From assembly GCA_015657505.1 (NCBI GenBank), contig JADLKE010000002.1, forward strand, positions 775,393-839,392: a stretch of 64,000 nucleotides of DNA, written 5' to 3'. Positions 46,276 to 54,313 of the stretch are shown here, one piece after another. Numbering within the stretch: position 1 is the stretch's first letter; every line of letters starts with the position of its first letter. Both the position numbers and the translations under genes were made by a program. This DNA is from Ignavibacteria bacterium. Lineage in GTDB: Bacteria > Bacteroidota > Ignavibacteria > Tepidaquicellales > Tepidaquicellaceae. Below the pieces are notes generated by a model. The model did no database searches. It was given only the letters and a program-made list of their open reading frames with translations, and was not told where the DNA came from.

Positions 46276-46357
46276 ACGGGTGATAAAATTTCACAATGAT
46301 TGGCATTTCAAACGTAAAATTCAATTGATTTAATGGCACTTCGAATTACTTCGATGC

Positions 46358-46795
46358 TCAGTTCTTGTAGAATGAGAATTCGTGAAAGAATTCGCTCCCG
46401 CCCGACGTCCAGTTTATCTGAAGTTTCCAGTATCCTCTGTCAAGGCGCTCTATGCTTACAGCCTGCCTCTTCAACGTATCTGCGGCAACGGGTATTTTCA
46501 CGTCCTTCGTGTTGTCGGACGGCCTGTATAGAAGTATGAAATCTTTCGGCGACGGCTTGTCGGGGACATTGGGGAAAATGATGTTCAGCGCCGTGCCCGT
46601 GTTTTCCATTTTCATCGTGTCTCTTAACGCCCTCGTGCGGTTAACCCTGTCTATCTGCTCCTGATATTTCAGTTCCTTCTCGTAATAGTTGTCCGTTACG
46701 ACATCGACTTTCTGGTTCATGAAAAAAATAACCGAGCCGATGACGGCAAGACAGAACACAGTAAAAACAATCGCTATTTTATACCCCCAGTTCAT
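46358..46795 (-). CDS. FixH/CcoH-like cbb3 oxidase assembly protein
   Basis: A 145-residue protein with one N-terminal membrane anchor ('YKIAIVFTVFCLAVIGSVIFF'), the 'VTDNYYEKELKYQEQIDR' segment diagnostic of FixH, and a periplasmic beta domain ('GYWKLQINWTSGG'). FixH aids cbb3 oxidase assembly and possibly copper delivery. Last gene of the cbb3 run, separated from ccoG by a 170-base gap that holds phased heptads. Confidence 0.86.
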   Translation of the reverse strand: MNWGYKIAIVFTVFCLAVIGSVIFFMNQKVDVVTDNYYEKELKYQEQIDRVNRTRALRDTMKMENTGTALNIIFPNVPDKPSPKDFILLYRPSDNTKDVKIPVAADTLKRQAVSIERLDRGYWKLQINWTSGGSEFFHEFSFYKN

Positions 46796-46855
46796 ATTAT
46801 TGACATTATACTTTGCCGTTAGTTACAACAAAAACCCCTTGGCTCTTTATGACAC

Positions 46856-46940
46856 CTCTGTGGTCATTCGTGTTACTTTCAAAAAAACATTTTTATACAA
46901 AACTCCGTGGTTCTCTGTGACAACTCTGTGGTTCTCCGTG
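46856..46940. repeat. Phased heptads between ccoG and fixH
   Basis: Four 7-base units at 46903, 46913, 46924 and 46934 read CTCCGTG, CTCTGTG, CTCTGTG, CTCCGTG, separated by GTT, ACAA and GTT (periods 10, 11, 10). A weaker pair, CTCTGTG and ATTCGTG, lies at 46856 and 46866 (period 10). The same rule of 7-base unit plus 3-base spacer recurs at 48377 and 60866-60919. Confidence 0.7.
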
Positions 46941-46965
46941 CAACCGGGCAAAATTCTCTCAAGAA

Positions 46966-48366
46966 TCATTTCTTCTGCGGTCCGATGAACGTCGTCTTCG
47001 TCTCATAGAAAAGTTTTCCTCCCGCGAACACCTGTATGTTCAACTGCACGACCGTTGTCTTTATGTCGTCTTTGCTCATCACAACCAGAAATTCCGCCTC
47101 GTGCACGCTGAGCGACGGTATTACAACGTCCTTTCCTACCGTCAGTATCTCCGCACCCGGCGTGTTCGTCTTCACCTCGACCGGCATATCGTCGAACGTG
47201 TTGTTGACGAGCACCGCGTGGTAAAGGTTGCTGATTTTGTTGTCGGGCATTTCCTGATAAATTTTTCCGGGCGACCTTAAAATGTTCACCTTCACATCGA
47301 TTCTCGATACAAGCAACGCCGTGAATATTGAAATCAGCGCAACGAGCAGTACCGAATATAAAATCAGCCGCGGTGTAAATCTGAATTTCAGTTTTTCCTT
47401 TATCCCTTTCATCGACGCGTACCTTATCAGTCCCTTCGGCTTGTTCACTTTCGTCATTATAGAATCGCAGGCGTCTATGCAAGACGTGCAGTTCACGCAT
47501 TCCAATTGCGTTCCGTTCCTTATGTCTATTCCCGTCGGACACACCGCCACGCAGAGATTGCAGTCTATGCAGTCGCCCGTCGTTTCGTTGAGTTTGCCTC
47601 TCGGCTCTCCCCTCACGTGGTCGTAAGCGACGACGATTGAATTCGCGTCAAGCAGCACGCCCTGCAACCGCCCGTACGGACAGACTATCGTGCACGCCTG
47701 CTCGCGGAATTTAGAAAATACGAAATAGAATATTCCCGAAAACACCGCAACCGCTATGAATCCCGTGATATGCTCGGTGGGAGAACGGCTGATTATATCA
47801 AGCGTCTTGTCTATCCCGACGAGATACGCCATGAAAGTGTTTCCAATCAGAAACGCGATTATGAAAAAGATTGCGTGCTTAAAACTCTTCTTGAAAAACT
47901 TCTTCCCGTTCATCGGCTCCTTGTCGAGCGCCCGTTGCTTTGCCGCGTCGCCTTCGATAAGATATTCGATTTTCCTGAACACCATCTCCATGAAAACGGT
48001 CTGCGGGCATACCCATCCGCAGAAAATTCTTCCGTAAACCGCCGTGAACAGTACCACGAAAACTACAAGCGTCACGAAACCGAGTGCGAATATGTAAAAG
48101 TCCTGCGGTCCGAACGCGAACCCGAATAGTATGAACTTCCCGTCGAAAACGTTGAACAGAATGAACGGATGCCCGTTTATTTTTATCCACGGCGTTATGA
48201 AAAGGAACGCAAGCAGAAACACGCTGACGATTGTCCGCGCCGTGTAAAATTTTCCTTTTTGCTTTTTGGGATATACCCACACACGCTTGCCCTCGCTCGT
48301 TACCGTCGATAGATGGTCCCTGAATGATTCGTCTTCCATTCCCGTATTTATTTTATCTTCCGCCAT
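46966..48366 (-). CDS. ccoG: Cytochrome c oxidase accessory protein CcoG (FixG/RdxA)
   Basis: A 466-residue membrane ferredoxin-like protein. 'RTIVSVFLLAFLFITPWIKI' and further helices, 'GRIFCGWVCPQTVFMEM' with conserved cysteines, two 4Fe-4S motifs ('CIDCNLCVAVCP' and 'CVNCTSCIDAC') and a C-terminal periplasmic Ig-like domain. CcoG reduces Cu(II) to Cu(I) for CuB of cbb3 oxidase. The usual partner CcoI/CcoA is not in the window. Its start lies within 20 bases of a heptad pair, and no good Shine-Dalgarno is seen. Confidence 0.94.
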   Translation of the reverse strand: MAEDKINTGMEDESFRDHLSTVTSEGKRVWVYPKKQKGKFYTARTIVSVFLLAFLFITPWIKINGHPFILFNVFDGKFILFGFAFGPQDFYIFALGFVTLVVFVVLFTAVYGRIFCGWVCPQTVFMEMVFRKIEYLIEGDAAKQRALDKEPMNGKKFFKKSFKHAIFFIIAFLIGNTFMAYLVGIDKTLDIISRSPTEHITGFIAVAVFSGIFYFVFSKFREQACTIVCPYGRLQGVLLDANSIVVAYDHVRGEPRGKLNETTGDCIDCNLCVAVCPTGIDIRNGTQLECVNCTSCIDACDSIMTKVNKPKGLIRYASMKGIKEKLKFRFTPRLILYSVLLVALISIFTALLVSRIDVKVNILRSPGKIYQEMPDNKISNLYHAVLVNNTFDDMPVEVKTNTPGAEILTVGKDVVIPSLSVHEAEFLVVMSKDDIKTTVVQLNIQVFAGGKLFYETKTTFIGPQKK

Positions 48367-48376
48367 TCTTATTGCA

Positions 48377-48393
48377 ATTAGTGATAATTCGTG
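48377..48393. repeat. Heptad pair just upstream of ccoG
   Basis: ATTAGTG (48377) and ATTCGTG (48387) are spaced 10 bases apart and followed by GCTG, as is the ATTCGTG pair at 60903/60913. The pair lies 11-27 bases upstream of the ccoG start codon, so it occupies the likely ribosome binding region. Confidence 0.6.
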
Positions 48394-48419
48394 GCTGCTC
48401 TTTATTCCTCCAATGAGAA

Positions 48420-49229
48420 TTATTTCTTCAGCGTATCCTTCGGCGCTGCCGTCGAATCGACCCAGATAGTCCCTTCGGGCGCTTTCGGCGCCGCAGGCTT
48501 CGTCCCCTTGAACGTCAGAACGTAACTCGCCACCTGCTGAATCTGCTTCGGGTTTAACTGGTTCTGCCAGGTTATCATTCCCTTCGCGGGAACACCGTAC
48601 TTTATCGTGCTGAACACGTTCTTTATTCCGCCGCCGTGTATCCAGTAATCGTCAGTGAGGTTCGGACCTACAGTCCCGCCGCCGTCAGCGGCGTGGCAGT
48701 TGACGCAGTTCGCCGTAAATATCTCTTTACCCTTCTCCAGGTCCGCCGCGTCTGTCAGCACGGAAGCGTTATTCTCGTTTATCAGCGCGCCCGTTTTTAT
48801 TAGTTCGTCCTTCTGCGCCTGCGCGACCGTCATTTCCTGTATATACTCGTCAACTGACGAATTCTGCCTGCCCGACACGTGGTAAACAAACATGTAAACG
48901 ACAGCAGCCGCTATCGTGATGTAAAATAAAAACTGAAACCAGGCGGGCGCGGGATTGTCAAGTTCCTGAATTCCGTCGTACTCGTGGTCAGTTAGAATCG
49001 GAGTTTCAACCGTCGCGGTCGCTGCAGCCGCTTTCTTCGGCTTCCTTTCACCCGACTCAAAAATCATTATTGACGCGAATAACACCGCCAGTGTGAACAG
49101 CAGCGCGCCGAGTATAAGATACACGTATGTATCAGTATGCGTTTCCTGCTTTACCTGCGCTATTGCCTGAACCTGAGTCAGCGCCGTTATCCCCGCCGCC
49201 GTCATCGCGGCTAAAACTTTTTTGTTCAT
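48420..49229 (-). CDS. ccoP: cbb3 oxidase subunit III (CcoP), monoheme
   Basis: A 269-residue c-type cytochrome. Signal-like N-terminus, anchoring helix, then the CcoP signature 'DGIQELDNPAPAWFQFLFY' and a second helix. A single heme site C175-x-x-C-H179 with axial Met near 217 ('PAKGMITW'). Proteobacterial CcoP carries two c hemes; the single-heme form is common in Bacteroidota. Passes electrons to the CcoNO core. Overlaps ccoQ by four bases. Confidence 0.92.
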   Translation of the reverse strand: MNKKVLAAMTAAGITALTQVQAIAQVKQETHTDTYVYLILGALLFTLAVLFASIMIFESGERKPKKAAAATATVETPILTDHEYDGIQELDNPAPAWFQFLFYITIAAAVVYMFVYHVSGRQNSSVDEYIQEMTVAQAQKDELIKTGALINENNASVLTDAADLEKGKEIFTANCVNCHAADGGGTVGPNLTDDYWIHGGGIKNVFSTIKYGVPAKGMITWQNQLNPKQIQQVASYVLTFKGTKPAAPKAPEGTIWVDSTAAPKDTLKK

Positions 49230-49414
49230 TTTGAAAATTTTTTGTTTTCCGAATTCTTATTTTCCAGAGGAAGATTGTTGTATTCTTCCAGTTTTTTCTT
49301 GTCAATTTTGAACGTCCATATTACTATCACCGCGAACGTGATTATGAATAATATCATCGTCGCTATCGCGAATATGTTCAGCCATTCAACCGATATGAAA
49401 TATTTGCTGAACAT
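49226..49414 (-). CDS. ccoQ: CcoQ-like small cbb3 oxidase subunit
   Basis: A 62-residue protein with one membrane helix (about 15-35, 'IFAIATMILFIITFAVIVIW') and a basic cytoplasmic tail starting 'KIDKKKLEEYNNLPL'. Size, topology and position between ccoNO and ccoP are those of CcoQ, which stabilises the complex. Sequence similarity alone is thin; context carries the call. One base separates it from ccoNO. Confidence 0.8.
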   Translation of the reverse strand: MFSKYFISVEWLNIFAIATMILFIITFAVIVIWTFKIDKKKLEEYNNLPLENKNSENKKFSK

Positions 49415-49415
49415 A

Positions 49416-51575
49416 TTATTTCCCCGTCTGCTGGTTCTTTATGTCTGTTCCCAGCCTTTGCAGATAAGCGATAAGAGCGATAATTTCCCTGTCGCTCGTA
49501 ACATCGATTCCCTGCTTCTGAAGGTCAGCGGCGATTTCTTCCGCCTGCTTCTGCAAATCCGTATTCGCGATTTTTTCATAACCCTGTTCATACGGTACGC
49601 CGAGGGTTCGCATCGCGTTAATCTTCGCTTCGGTGTTCGAAATATCGAGTATCTGCTCCTTCAACCACGAATATCTCGGCATCAGCGAGCCGGGCGATAC
49701 GGTTGTCGGGTCGTCCATGTGAAGGTAATGCCAGAGGTTCGGATATTTCTTGCCCTCCCTCAGCAAATCGGGTCCCGTTCTTTTTGAACCCCAGAGGAAC
49801 GGATGGTCGTAAACAAACTCGCCCGCCTTCGCGTACTCACCGTACCTTTCCGTCTCGGAACGGAACGGACGTACCAACTGCGAGTGGCAGGAATTGCATG
49901 CCTCGCGTATGTATATGTCGCGTCCCTGAAGTTCGAGCGGCGTGTACGGCTTGACGCTCGCTATCGTAGGTATATTCGATTTTATCAGATATGTCGGAAT
50001 AACTTCTATCAGTCCGCCGACCAGGACAACAACAACTGCGAGTACCGTAAACTGGAACGGCTTCCTCTCAATCAGCCTGTGCTTCTTCATTATCGAACCC
50101 TTTATCGGTTCGAACGTTACGTTCTTCTCAAGCGCCGGTGCCTCTGCGGCTTCCTCTCCTATGAAACTTCCCTGCTTGATTGTCTTTATAAGATTGACGA
50201 GCATTACGACGAATCCCGCGTAATAGAAAAGCCCGCCGGTTATGCGAATCATGTGCATCGTTTTTATCTGAAGAAGCGTCTCAAGAAAATTCGGATAGAG
50301 AAGCACCCCCTCGGGAGTGAACTGCTTCCACATCAATGCCTGCGTCACGCCCGACCAGTACATCGGTATTGCGTAAAACAGAATCCCGACAAAACCTATC
50401 CAGAAATGGAAGTTCGCCATCTTCTTCGAGTACAGTTCGGTCCTGAAAAGTTTCGGCACAAGCCAGTACAGTATGCCGAATGTTAAAAATCCGTTCCAGC
50501 CGAGCGCGCCTATGTGCACGTGTGCGATTATCCAGTCGGTGAAATGCGCTATAGCGTTAACGTTCTTCAGCGAAAGCATCGGTCCCTCAAACGTCGCCAT
50601 TCCGTAAGCCGTTACCGCCACAACCATGAACTTCAAAATCACGTTATCCCTGACCTTGTCCCACGCGCCTCTTAACGTAAGCAGCCCGTTTATCATTCCT
50701 CCCCACGACGGAGCGATAAGCATTATCGAAAATACAGTGCCGAGCGACTGCGCCCAGTCCGGCAGCGCGCTGTAAAGCAGATGGTGCGGTCCCGCCCAGA
50801 TGTAAATAAAAATCAAAGTCCAGAAGTGAATAATTGACAGCCTGTATGAGTACACGGGTCTCTCCGCCGCTTTCGGCAGAAAATAATACATAAGACCGAG
50901 ATAAGGCGTCGTTAAAAAGAACGCGACCGCGTTGTGCCCGTACCACCACTGAACAAGAGCGTCCTGAACGCCCGCGTATATCGGATAACTCTTCGTCAGG
51001 CTGATCGGCAGTTCAAGCGAATTGAATATGTGAAGCACCGCTACGGTCACGACAGTCGCTATGTAAAACCAAATCGCGACGTACATGTGCCTTTCGCGCC
51101 GTTTTACAATCGTGCCGAACATGTTAATCGCCAGCACTACCCATACGATTGTGATTAATATATCAATTGGCCATTCAAGTTCCGCGTATTCCTTGCTTGT
51201 CGTGATTCCGAGAGGGAGCGTAACCGCTGCGAGCACGATAATCAACTGCCATCCCCAGAAATGAATCTTTGAAAGCAGGTCGCTGAACATCCGCGCCTTG
51301 CATAGCCTCTGAAGGGAGTAATACAATCCCATGAAAATCGCGTTTCCCACAAAGGCGAATATGACGGCGTTCGTGTGAAGAGGCCGTATCCTGCCGAATG
51401 TCGAATACTGCAGGTTGAAATTCAGGCTCGGGATAATTATCTGCGCCGCTATTAGCAGGCCGACAAGCATTCCCACCGCGCCCCATACCATTACCGCGTA
51501 AGCAAAATTCCTGACTATAGCGTTGTCATAGTTGAATTTTTCCAGCGATGTGTTGGAAGATGTAAGGTCAGACAT
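49416..51575 (-). CDS. ccoNO: cbb3-type cytochrome c oxidase, fused subunits I and II (CcoNO)
   Basis: A 719-residue fusion. The N-terminal 480 residues are the 12-helix CcoN core with heme/copper ligands in 'RPLHTNAVIF', 'WWYGHNAVAFF', 'GPHHLLYS' and 'HVHIGALGWN'. The C-terminal part is CcoO, anchored by one helix, with a c-heme site in 'EACNSCHSQLVRPF'. High-affinity terminal oxidase pumping protons in the inner membrane. Fusion of I and II is usual in Bacteroidota. First gene of the run; a palindrome (51666-51679) sits in its upstream region. Confidence 0.96.
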   Translation of the reverse strand: MSDLTSSNTSLEKFNYDNAIVRNFAYAVMVWGAVGMLVGLLIAAQIIIPSLNFNLQYSTFGRIRPLHTNAVIFAFVGNAIFMGLYYSLQRLCKARMFSDLLSKIHFWGWQLIIVLAAVTLPLGITTSKEYAELEWPIDILITIVWVVLAINMFGTIVKRRERHMYVAIWFYIATVVTVAVLHIFNSLELPISLTKSYPIYAGVQDALVQWWYGHNAVAFFLTTPYLGLMYYFLPKAAERPVYSYRLSIIHFWTLIFIYIWAGPHHLLYSALPDWAQSLGTVFSIMLIAPSWGGMINGLLTLRGAWDKVRDNVILKFMVVAVTAYGMATFEGPMLSLKNVNAIAHFTDWIIAHVHIGALGWNGFLTFGILYWLVPKLFRTELYSKKMANFHFWIGFVGILFYAIPMYWSGVTQALMWKQFTPEGVLLYPNFLETLLQIKTMHMIRITGGLFYYAGFVVMLVNLIKTIKQGSFIGEEAAEAPALEKNVTFEPIKGSIMKKHRLIERKPFQFTVLAVVVVLVGGLIEVIPTYLIKSNIPTIASVKPYTPLELQGRDIYIREACNSCHSQLVRPFRSETERYGEYAKAGEFVYDHPFLWGSKRTGPDLLREGKKYPNLWHYLHMDDPTTVSPGSLMPRYSWLKEQILDISNTEAKINAMRTLGVPYEQGYEKIANTDLQKQAEEIAADLQKQGIDVTSDREIIALIAYLQRLGTDIKNQQTGK

Positions 51576-51893
51576 AGTTAATAATTTTCGATAGTAATTT
51601 TAATTATTTTTTGTAATTTACTTCTTTTTTCTCAAAAATGTTAAACCAAAAATGCAGTTCTAAAAGGACATTATTGTCCGAGTAATAAAAAAATAATTTT
51701 TTTATTTCTGTAACGGATATACAACTCCTTATATTGCAAGGTATTATGTTTTTATAACAGTTTTTCCGCCAAAAACATTCTCATTCATCGGTATCTGATT
51801 AGTCCGTAGGAGCGGCTACGCGGAAAAATACTATTCCTGTTTTTATCGCTTTATATAATTCGTGAATTCTGCATTTTTGCATAATATCCCATT
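51576..51893. other. Divergent intergenic region between ccoNO and lhgO (318 bp)
   Basis: No gene seen. It contains a GGACA/TGTCC palindrome (51666-51679), an inverted 10-mer pair (51648-51657 and 51869-51878, AAAAATGCAG and CTGCATTTTT), and a small hairpin CGTAG-GAGCGG-CTACG (51805-51820). Promoters for both directions must lie here. Confidence 0.55.
51666..51679. promoter_or_regulatory. Candidate operator GGACA-TTAT-TGTCC
   Basis: A perfect 5-4-5 palindrome about 91-104 bp upstream of the ccoNO start codon. The layout (two half-sites with a 4-base AT centre) resembles Crp/Fnr-family sites, though the half-site is not the canonical TTGAT of Fnr. Oxygen or redox control of cbb3 genes is usual in other bacteria; here it is inference. 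Confidence 0.4.
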
Positions 51894-53090
51894 ATGAAAA
51901 AACATTATGACGTCATAGTTGCCGGAGCGGGAATTGTCGGCCTCAGTTCCGCCCTGAAACTCCACGGGAAAAAACCCGGTTTAAAACTTCTCATAATCGA
52001 AAAAGAGAACGGGGTCTCTAAACACCAGACAGGAAACAACAGCGGCGTCATTCACTCGGGCATTTATTACAAACCCGGAAGTCTCAAAGCCGTAAATTGC
52101 ACGCGCGGTTACAGAATGCTTCTTGACTTCTGCGACGCAAATGAAATTCAATACGACATCTGCGGAAAACTTATCGTCGCAACGAACGAACAGGAAATTC
52201 CCGCTTTGATGAACCTTTATGAAAGAGGCGAAGAGAACGGACTGAAGGGACTTAAGATTATCGAAACCGGAAAACTGAAAGATTTCGAACCGAACGTCAG
52301 CGGAGTAAAAGCCATACACGTCCCGCAAACGGGAATAATCGATTACAAAATCGTATCTGAAAAAATTCACGAACTGCTGACACGCAAAGGCGCGGAATTT
52401 ATTTTCAACGAAAGGATTGATTACATAAATGAAAAAACCGACAGCGTGGAAATCGGAACGAACAAGGAGTTTTACGACGCGAAACTTCTTCTTACCTGCT
52501 GCGGACTTCAATCCGACAGGATTGCCCGCCTTAACAATAAAAATCTCGGCTTGCGGATAATACCTTTTCGGGGCGAGTATTACAAAATTAAAAAAGATAA
52601 GAGCAGTCTCGTGCGGAATTTAATCTATCCCGTTCCCGACCCGCAGTTTCCTTTTCTCGGCGTGCATTACACAAGAAAAATGAACGGAGAAATTGAAGCC
52701 GGACCTAATGCCGTCTTCGCTTTCGGACGCGAATGCTACGGAAAGTTCGACATCAATCCGAAGGACCTCGCAGAAAGCCTTGTCTGGAAAGGTTTTCTAT
52801 CCGTTGCGGGCAGATTCTGGAAAACAGGATTGATGGAATTTTACCGCTCATTTTCAAAACCCGCTTTTACAAGAGCGCTTCAGAAACTCACCCCCTGCAT
52901 CACGGAACACGATCTCGAACCCGGCGGCGCGGGCATCAGGGCTCAGGCGTGCGGCAGAGACGGGAAACTTATCGATGATTTTCTTTTCGTCGAAAATAAA
53001 CGTGTCCTTCACGTCTGTAACGCGCCATCTCCCGCCGCTACTTCCTATTTTTCAATCGGCGAAACAATTGCAACAAAATTACTTTCCTGA
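51894..53090 (+). CDS. lhgO: L-2-hydroxyglutarate oxidase
   Basis: A 398-residue FAD enzyme of the DAO superfamily: 'VIVAGAGIVGLSSALKL' (FAD dinucleotide fold), 'HQTGNNSGVIHSGIYYKPGSLKA' (flavin and active-site region diagnostic of LhgO), and C-terminal 'GGAGIRAQACGRDGKLIDDF'. Oxidises L-2-hydroxyglutarate to 2-oxoglutarate and passes electrons to the respiratory chain or oxygen. Transcribed away from ccoNO; the diheme cytochrome follows after 113 bases. Confidence 0.92.
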   Translation: MKKHYDVIVAGAGIVGLSSALKLHGKKPGLKLLIIEKENGVSKHQTGNNSGVIHSGIYYKPGSLKAVNCTRGYRMLLDFCDANEIQYDICGKLIVATNEQEIPALMNLYERGEENGLKGLKIIETGKLKDFEPNVSGVKAIHVPQTGIIDYKIVSEKIHELLTRKGAEFIFNERIDYINEKTDSVEIGTNKEFYDAKLLLTCCGLQSDRIARLNNKNLGLRIIPFRGEYYKIKKDKSSLVRNLIYPVPDPQFPFLGVHYTRKMNGEIEAGPNAVFAFGRECYGKFDINPKDLAESLVWKGFLSVAGRFWKTGLMEFYRSFSKPAFTRALQKLTPCITEHDLEPGGAGIRAQACGRDGKLIDDFLFVENKRVLHVCNAPSPAATSYFSIGETIATKLLS

Positions 53091-53203
53091 CGTATACACA
53101 AAAAAGAAACTTTTTAAAACTGTCAATGTTTTAGTCTGTAACTATTCCCCCTGAATATTGCATTGGAGGCGGTTTTTTTTATTAAAATTTATTTGGGGAG
53201 AGC

Positions 53204-54187
53204 ATGAAAAAATTATTTAAAATCCTTACGTACTCCGCTTTAGGGGTGCTTGCAGTTGCAGTTGTATTCTTTGTTTATTTCAATTCAACGTTTCCGAAAA
53301 CGGATTCCGCGCCCGACGTAAAAGTCGAAGCGACAAAAGAACGGCTCGAACGGGGGAAATATCTCGTATCGCACGTCGCGGTCTGCATTGACTGCCATTC
53401 AACACGCGATTATTCTAAATTCTCGGGACCTGTCGTCGGCGGCACTGAAGGTAAAGGCGGGGAAGTCTTTAATAAACAGAATCTCGGTCTGCCAGGAAGC
53501 GTTTTCGCTAAAAACATCACACCGGCAGGTATCGGTTCGTGGACTGACGGCGAAATCATCAGGGCGATTACCTGCGGCGTTAACAAGAACGGCGAATCGC
53601 TTTTTCCTCTTATGCCCTATATGAGTTATAACGGGTTTACAAAAGAGGACCTGTTTTCAATAGTCGCGTACATACGCACCTTGAAGCCGATTGAGAATCA
53701 CGTTCCCGAAAAGTCTCTTGATTTTCCGATGAACTTTATCGAAAAAACAATTCCTGTTAAAAGTTTCAGTATGGAAAACAAGGTTGACAGGAATAATCCC
53801 GTCGAGTACGGAAAGTATCTCGTTCAGGTCGCAGGGTGTTTTGACTGCCATACGCCTCAGGAAAAAGGCAAACCTATAATGGAAAAGAATTTCGCGGGCG
53901 GAATGGAATTCCATACTCCGGATTTCACGCTGAGAAGCGCCAACATAACGCCTGACGTCGCGAGCGGCATCGGGTCCTGGACAAAGGAAATGTTCATTCA
54001 GAAATTCAAGTCGTTCGAATCCGATTCCGCGAAGAACGTCAGCGTCGGTCCGAAATCCTTCAACACTGCGATGGCCTGGACAATGTACGCGGGAATGACA
54101 ACTGAAGATTTAGGTATGATATACGATTATCTCAGAACGCTTAAACCTGTTTACAATGTCGTGAACAAGTTTTCGCCTAAAAACTGA
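53204..54187 (+). CDS. Membrane-anchored diheme c-type cytochrome
   Basis: A 327-residue protein: N-terminal anchor helix (10-27) and two similar cytochrome c domains, heme sites C61-x-x-C-H65 and C212-x-x-C-H216. Each domain begins with 'RGKYLVSHVAVCIDCH' or 'YGKYLVQVAGCFDCH', and 'FAKNITPAGIGSWTDGEI' or 'SANITPDVASGIGSWTKEM' marks the same fold as the cytochrome subunits of membrane alcohol and sorbitol dehydrogenases. No dehydrogenase subunit is adjacent except lhgO. A good GGGGAGAG ribosome binding site precedes the ATG. Confidence 0.86.
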   Translation: MKKLFKILTYSALGVLAVAVVFFVYFNSTFPKTDSAPDVKVEATKERLERGKYLVSHVAVCIDCHSTRDYSKFSGPVVGGTEGKGGEVFNKQNLGLPGSVFAKNITPAGIGSWTDGEIIRAITCGVNKNGESLFPLMPYMSYNGFTKEDLFSIVAYIRTLKPIENHVPEKSLDFPMNFIEKTIPVKSFSMENKVDRNNPVEYGKYLVQVAGCFDCHTPQEKGKPIMEKNFAGGMEFHTPDFTLRSANITPDVASGIGSWTKEMFIQKFKSFESDSAKNVSVGPKSFNTAMAWTMYAGMTTEDLGMIYDYLRTLKPVYNVVNKFSPKN

Positions 54188-54203
54188 TAACCGGTTTTTC
54201 CGG

Positions 54204-54220
54204 CGGAGTCAGGTGCTCCG
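54204..54220. repeat. CGGAG-TCAGGTG-CTCCG hairpin (REP-like)
   Basis: A 5-bp stem hairpin 17 bases past the cytochrome stop, with an alternative TCAGG/CCTGA pairing (54209-54225). It shares the TCAGG...CCTGA core of the larger hairpin at 20990. Confidence 0.3.
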
Positions 54221-54251
54221 TCCTGAAAAGATTGGGAGAACAACAACAAAC

Positions 54252-54285
54252 AAGGGGGTTGCGATTTTTTTCGCGCCCCTTTTTG
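54252..54285 (+). terminator. Rho-independent terminator after the diheme cytochrome
   Basis: AAGGGG and GCGA pair with TCGC and CCCCTT around a T-rich loop, with a small internal bulge, followed by TTTTG. Located between convergent genes, so it may act on both strands. Confidence 0.6.
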
Positions 54286-54313
54286 TTTCGCGTGAAAATC
54301 TGTTTATCGCACT

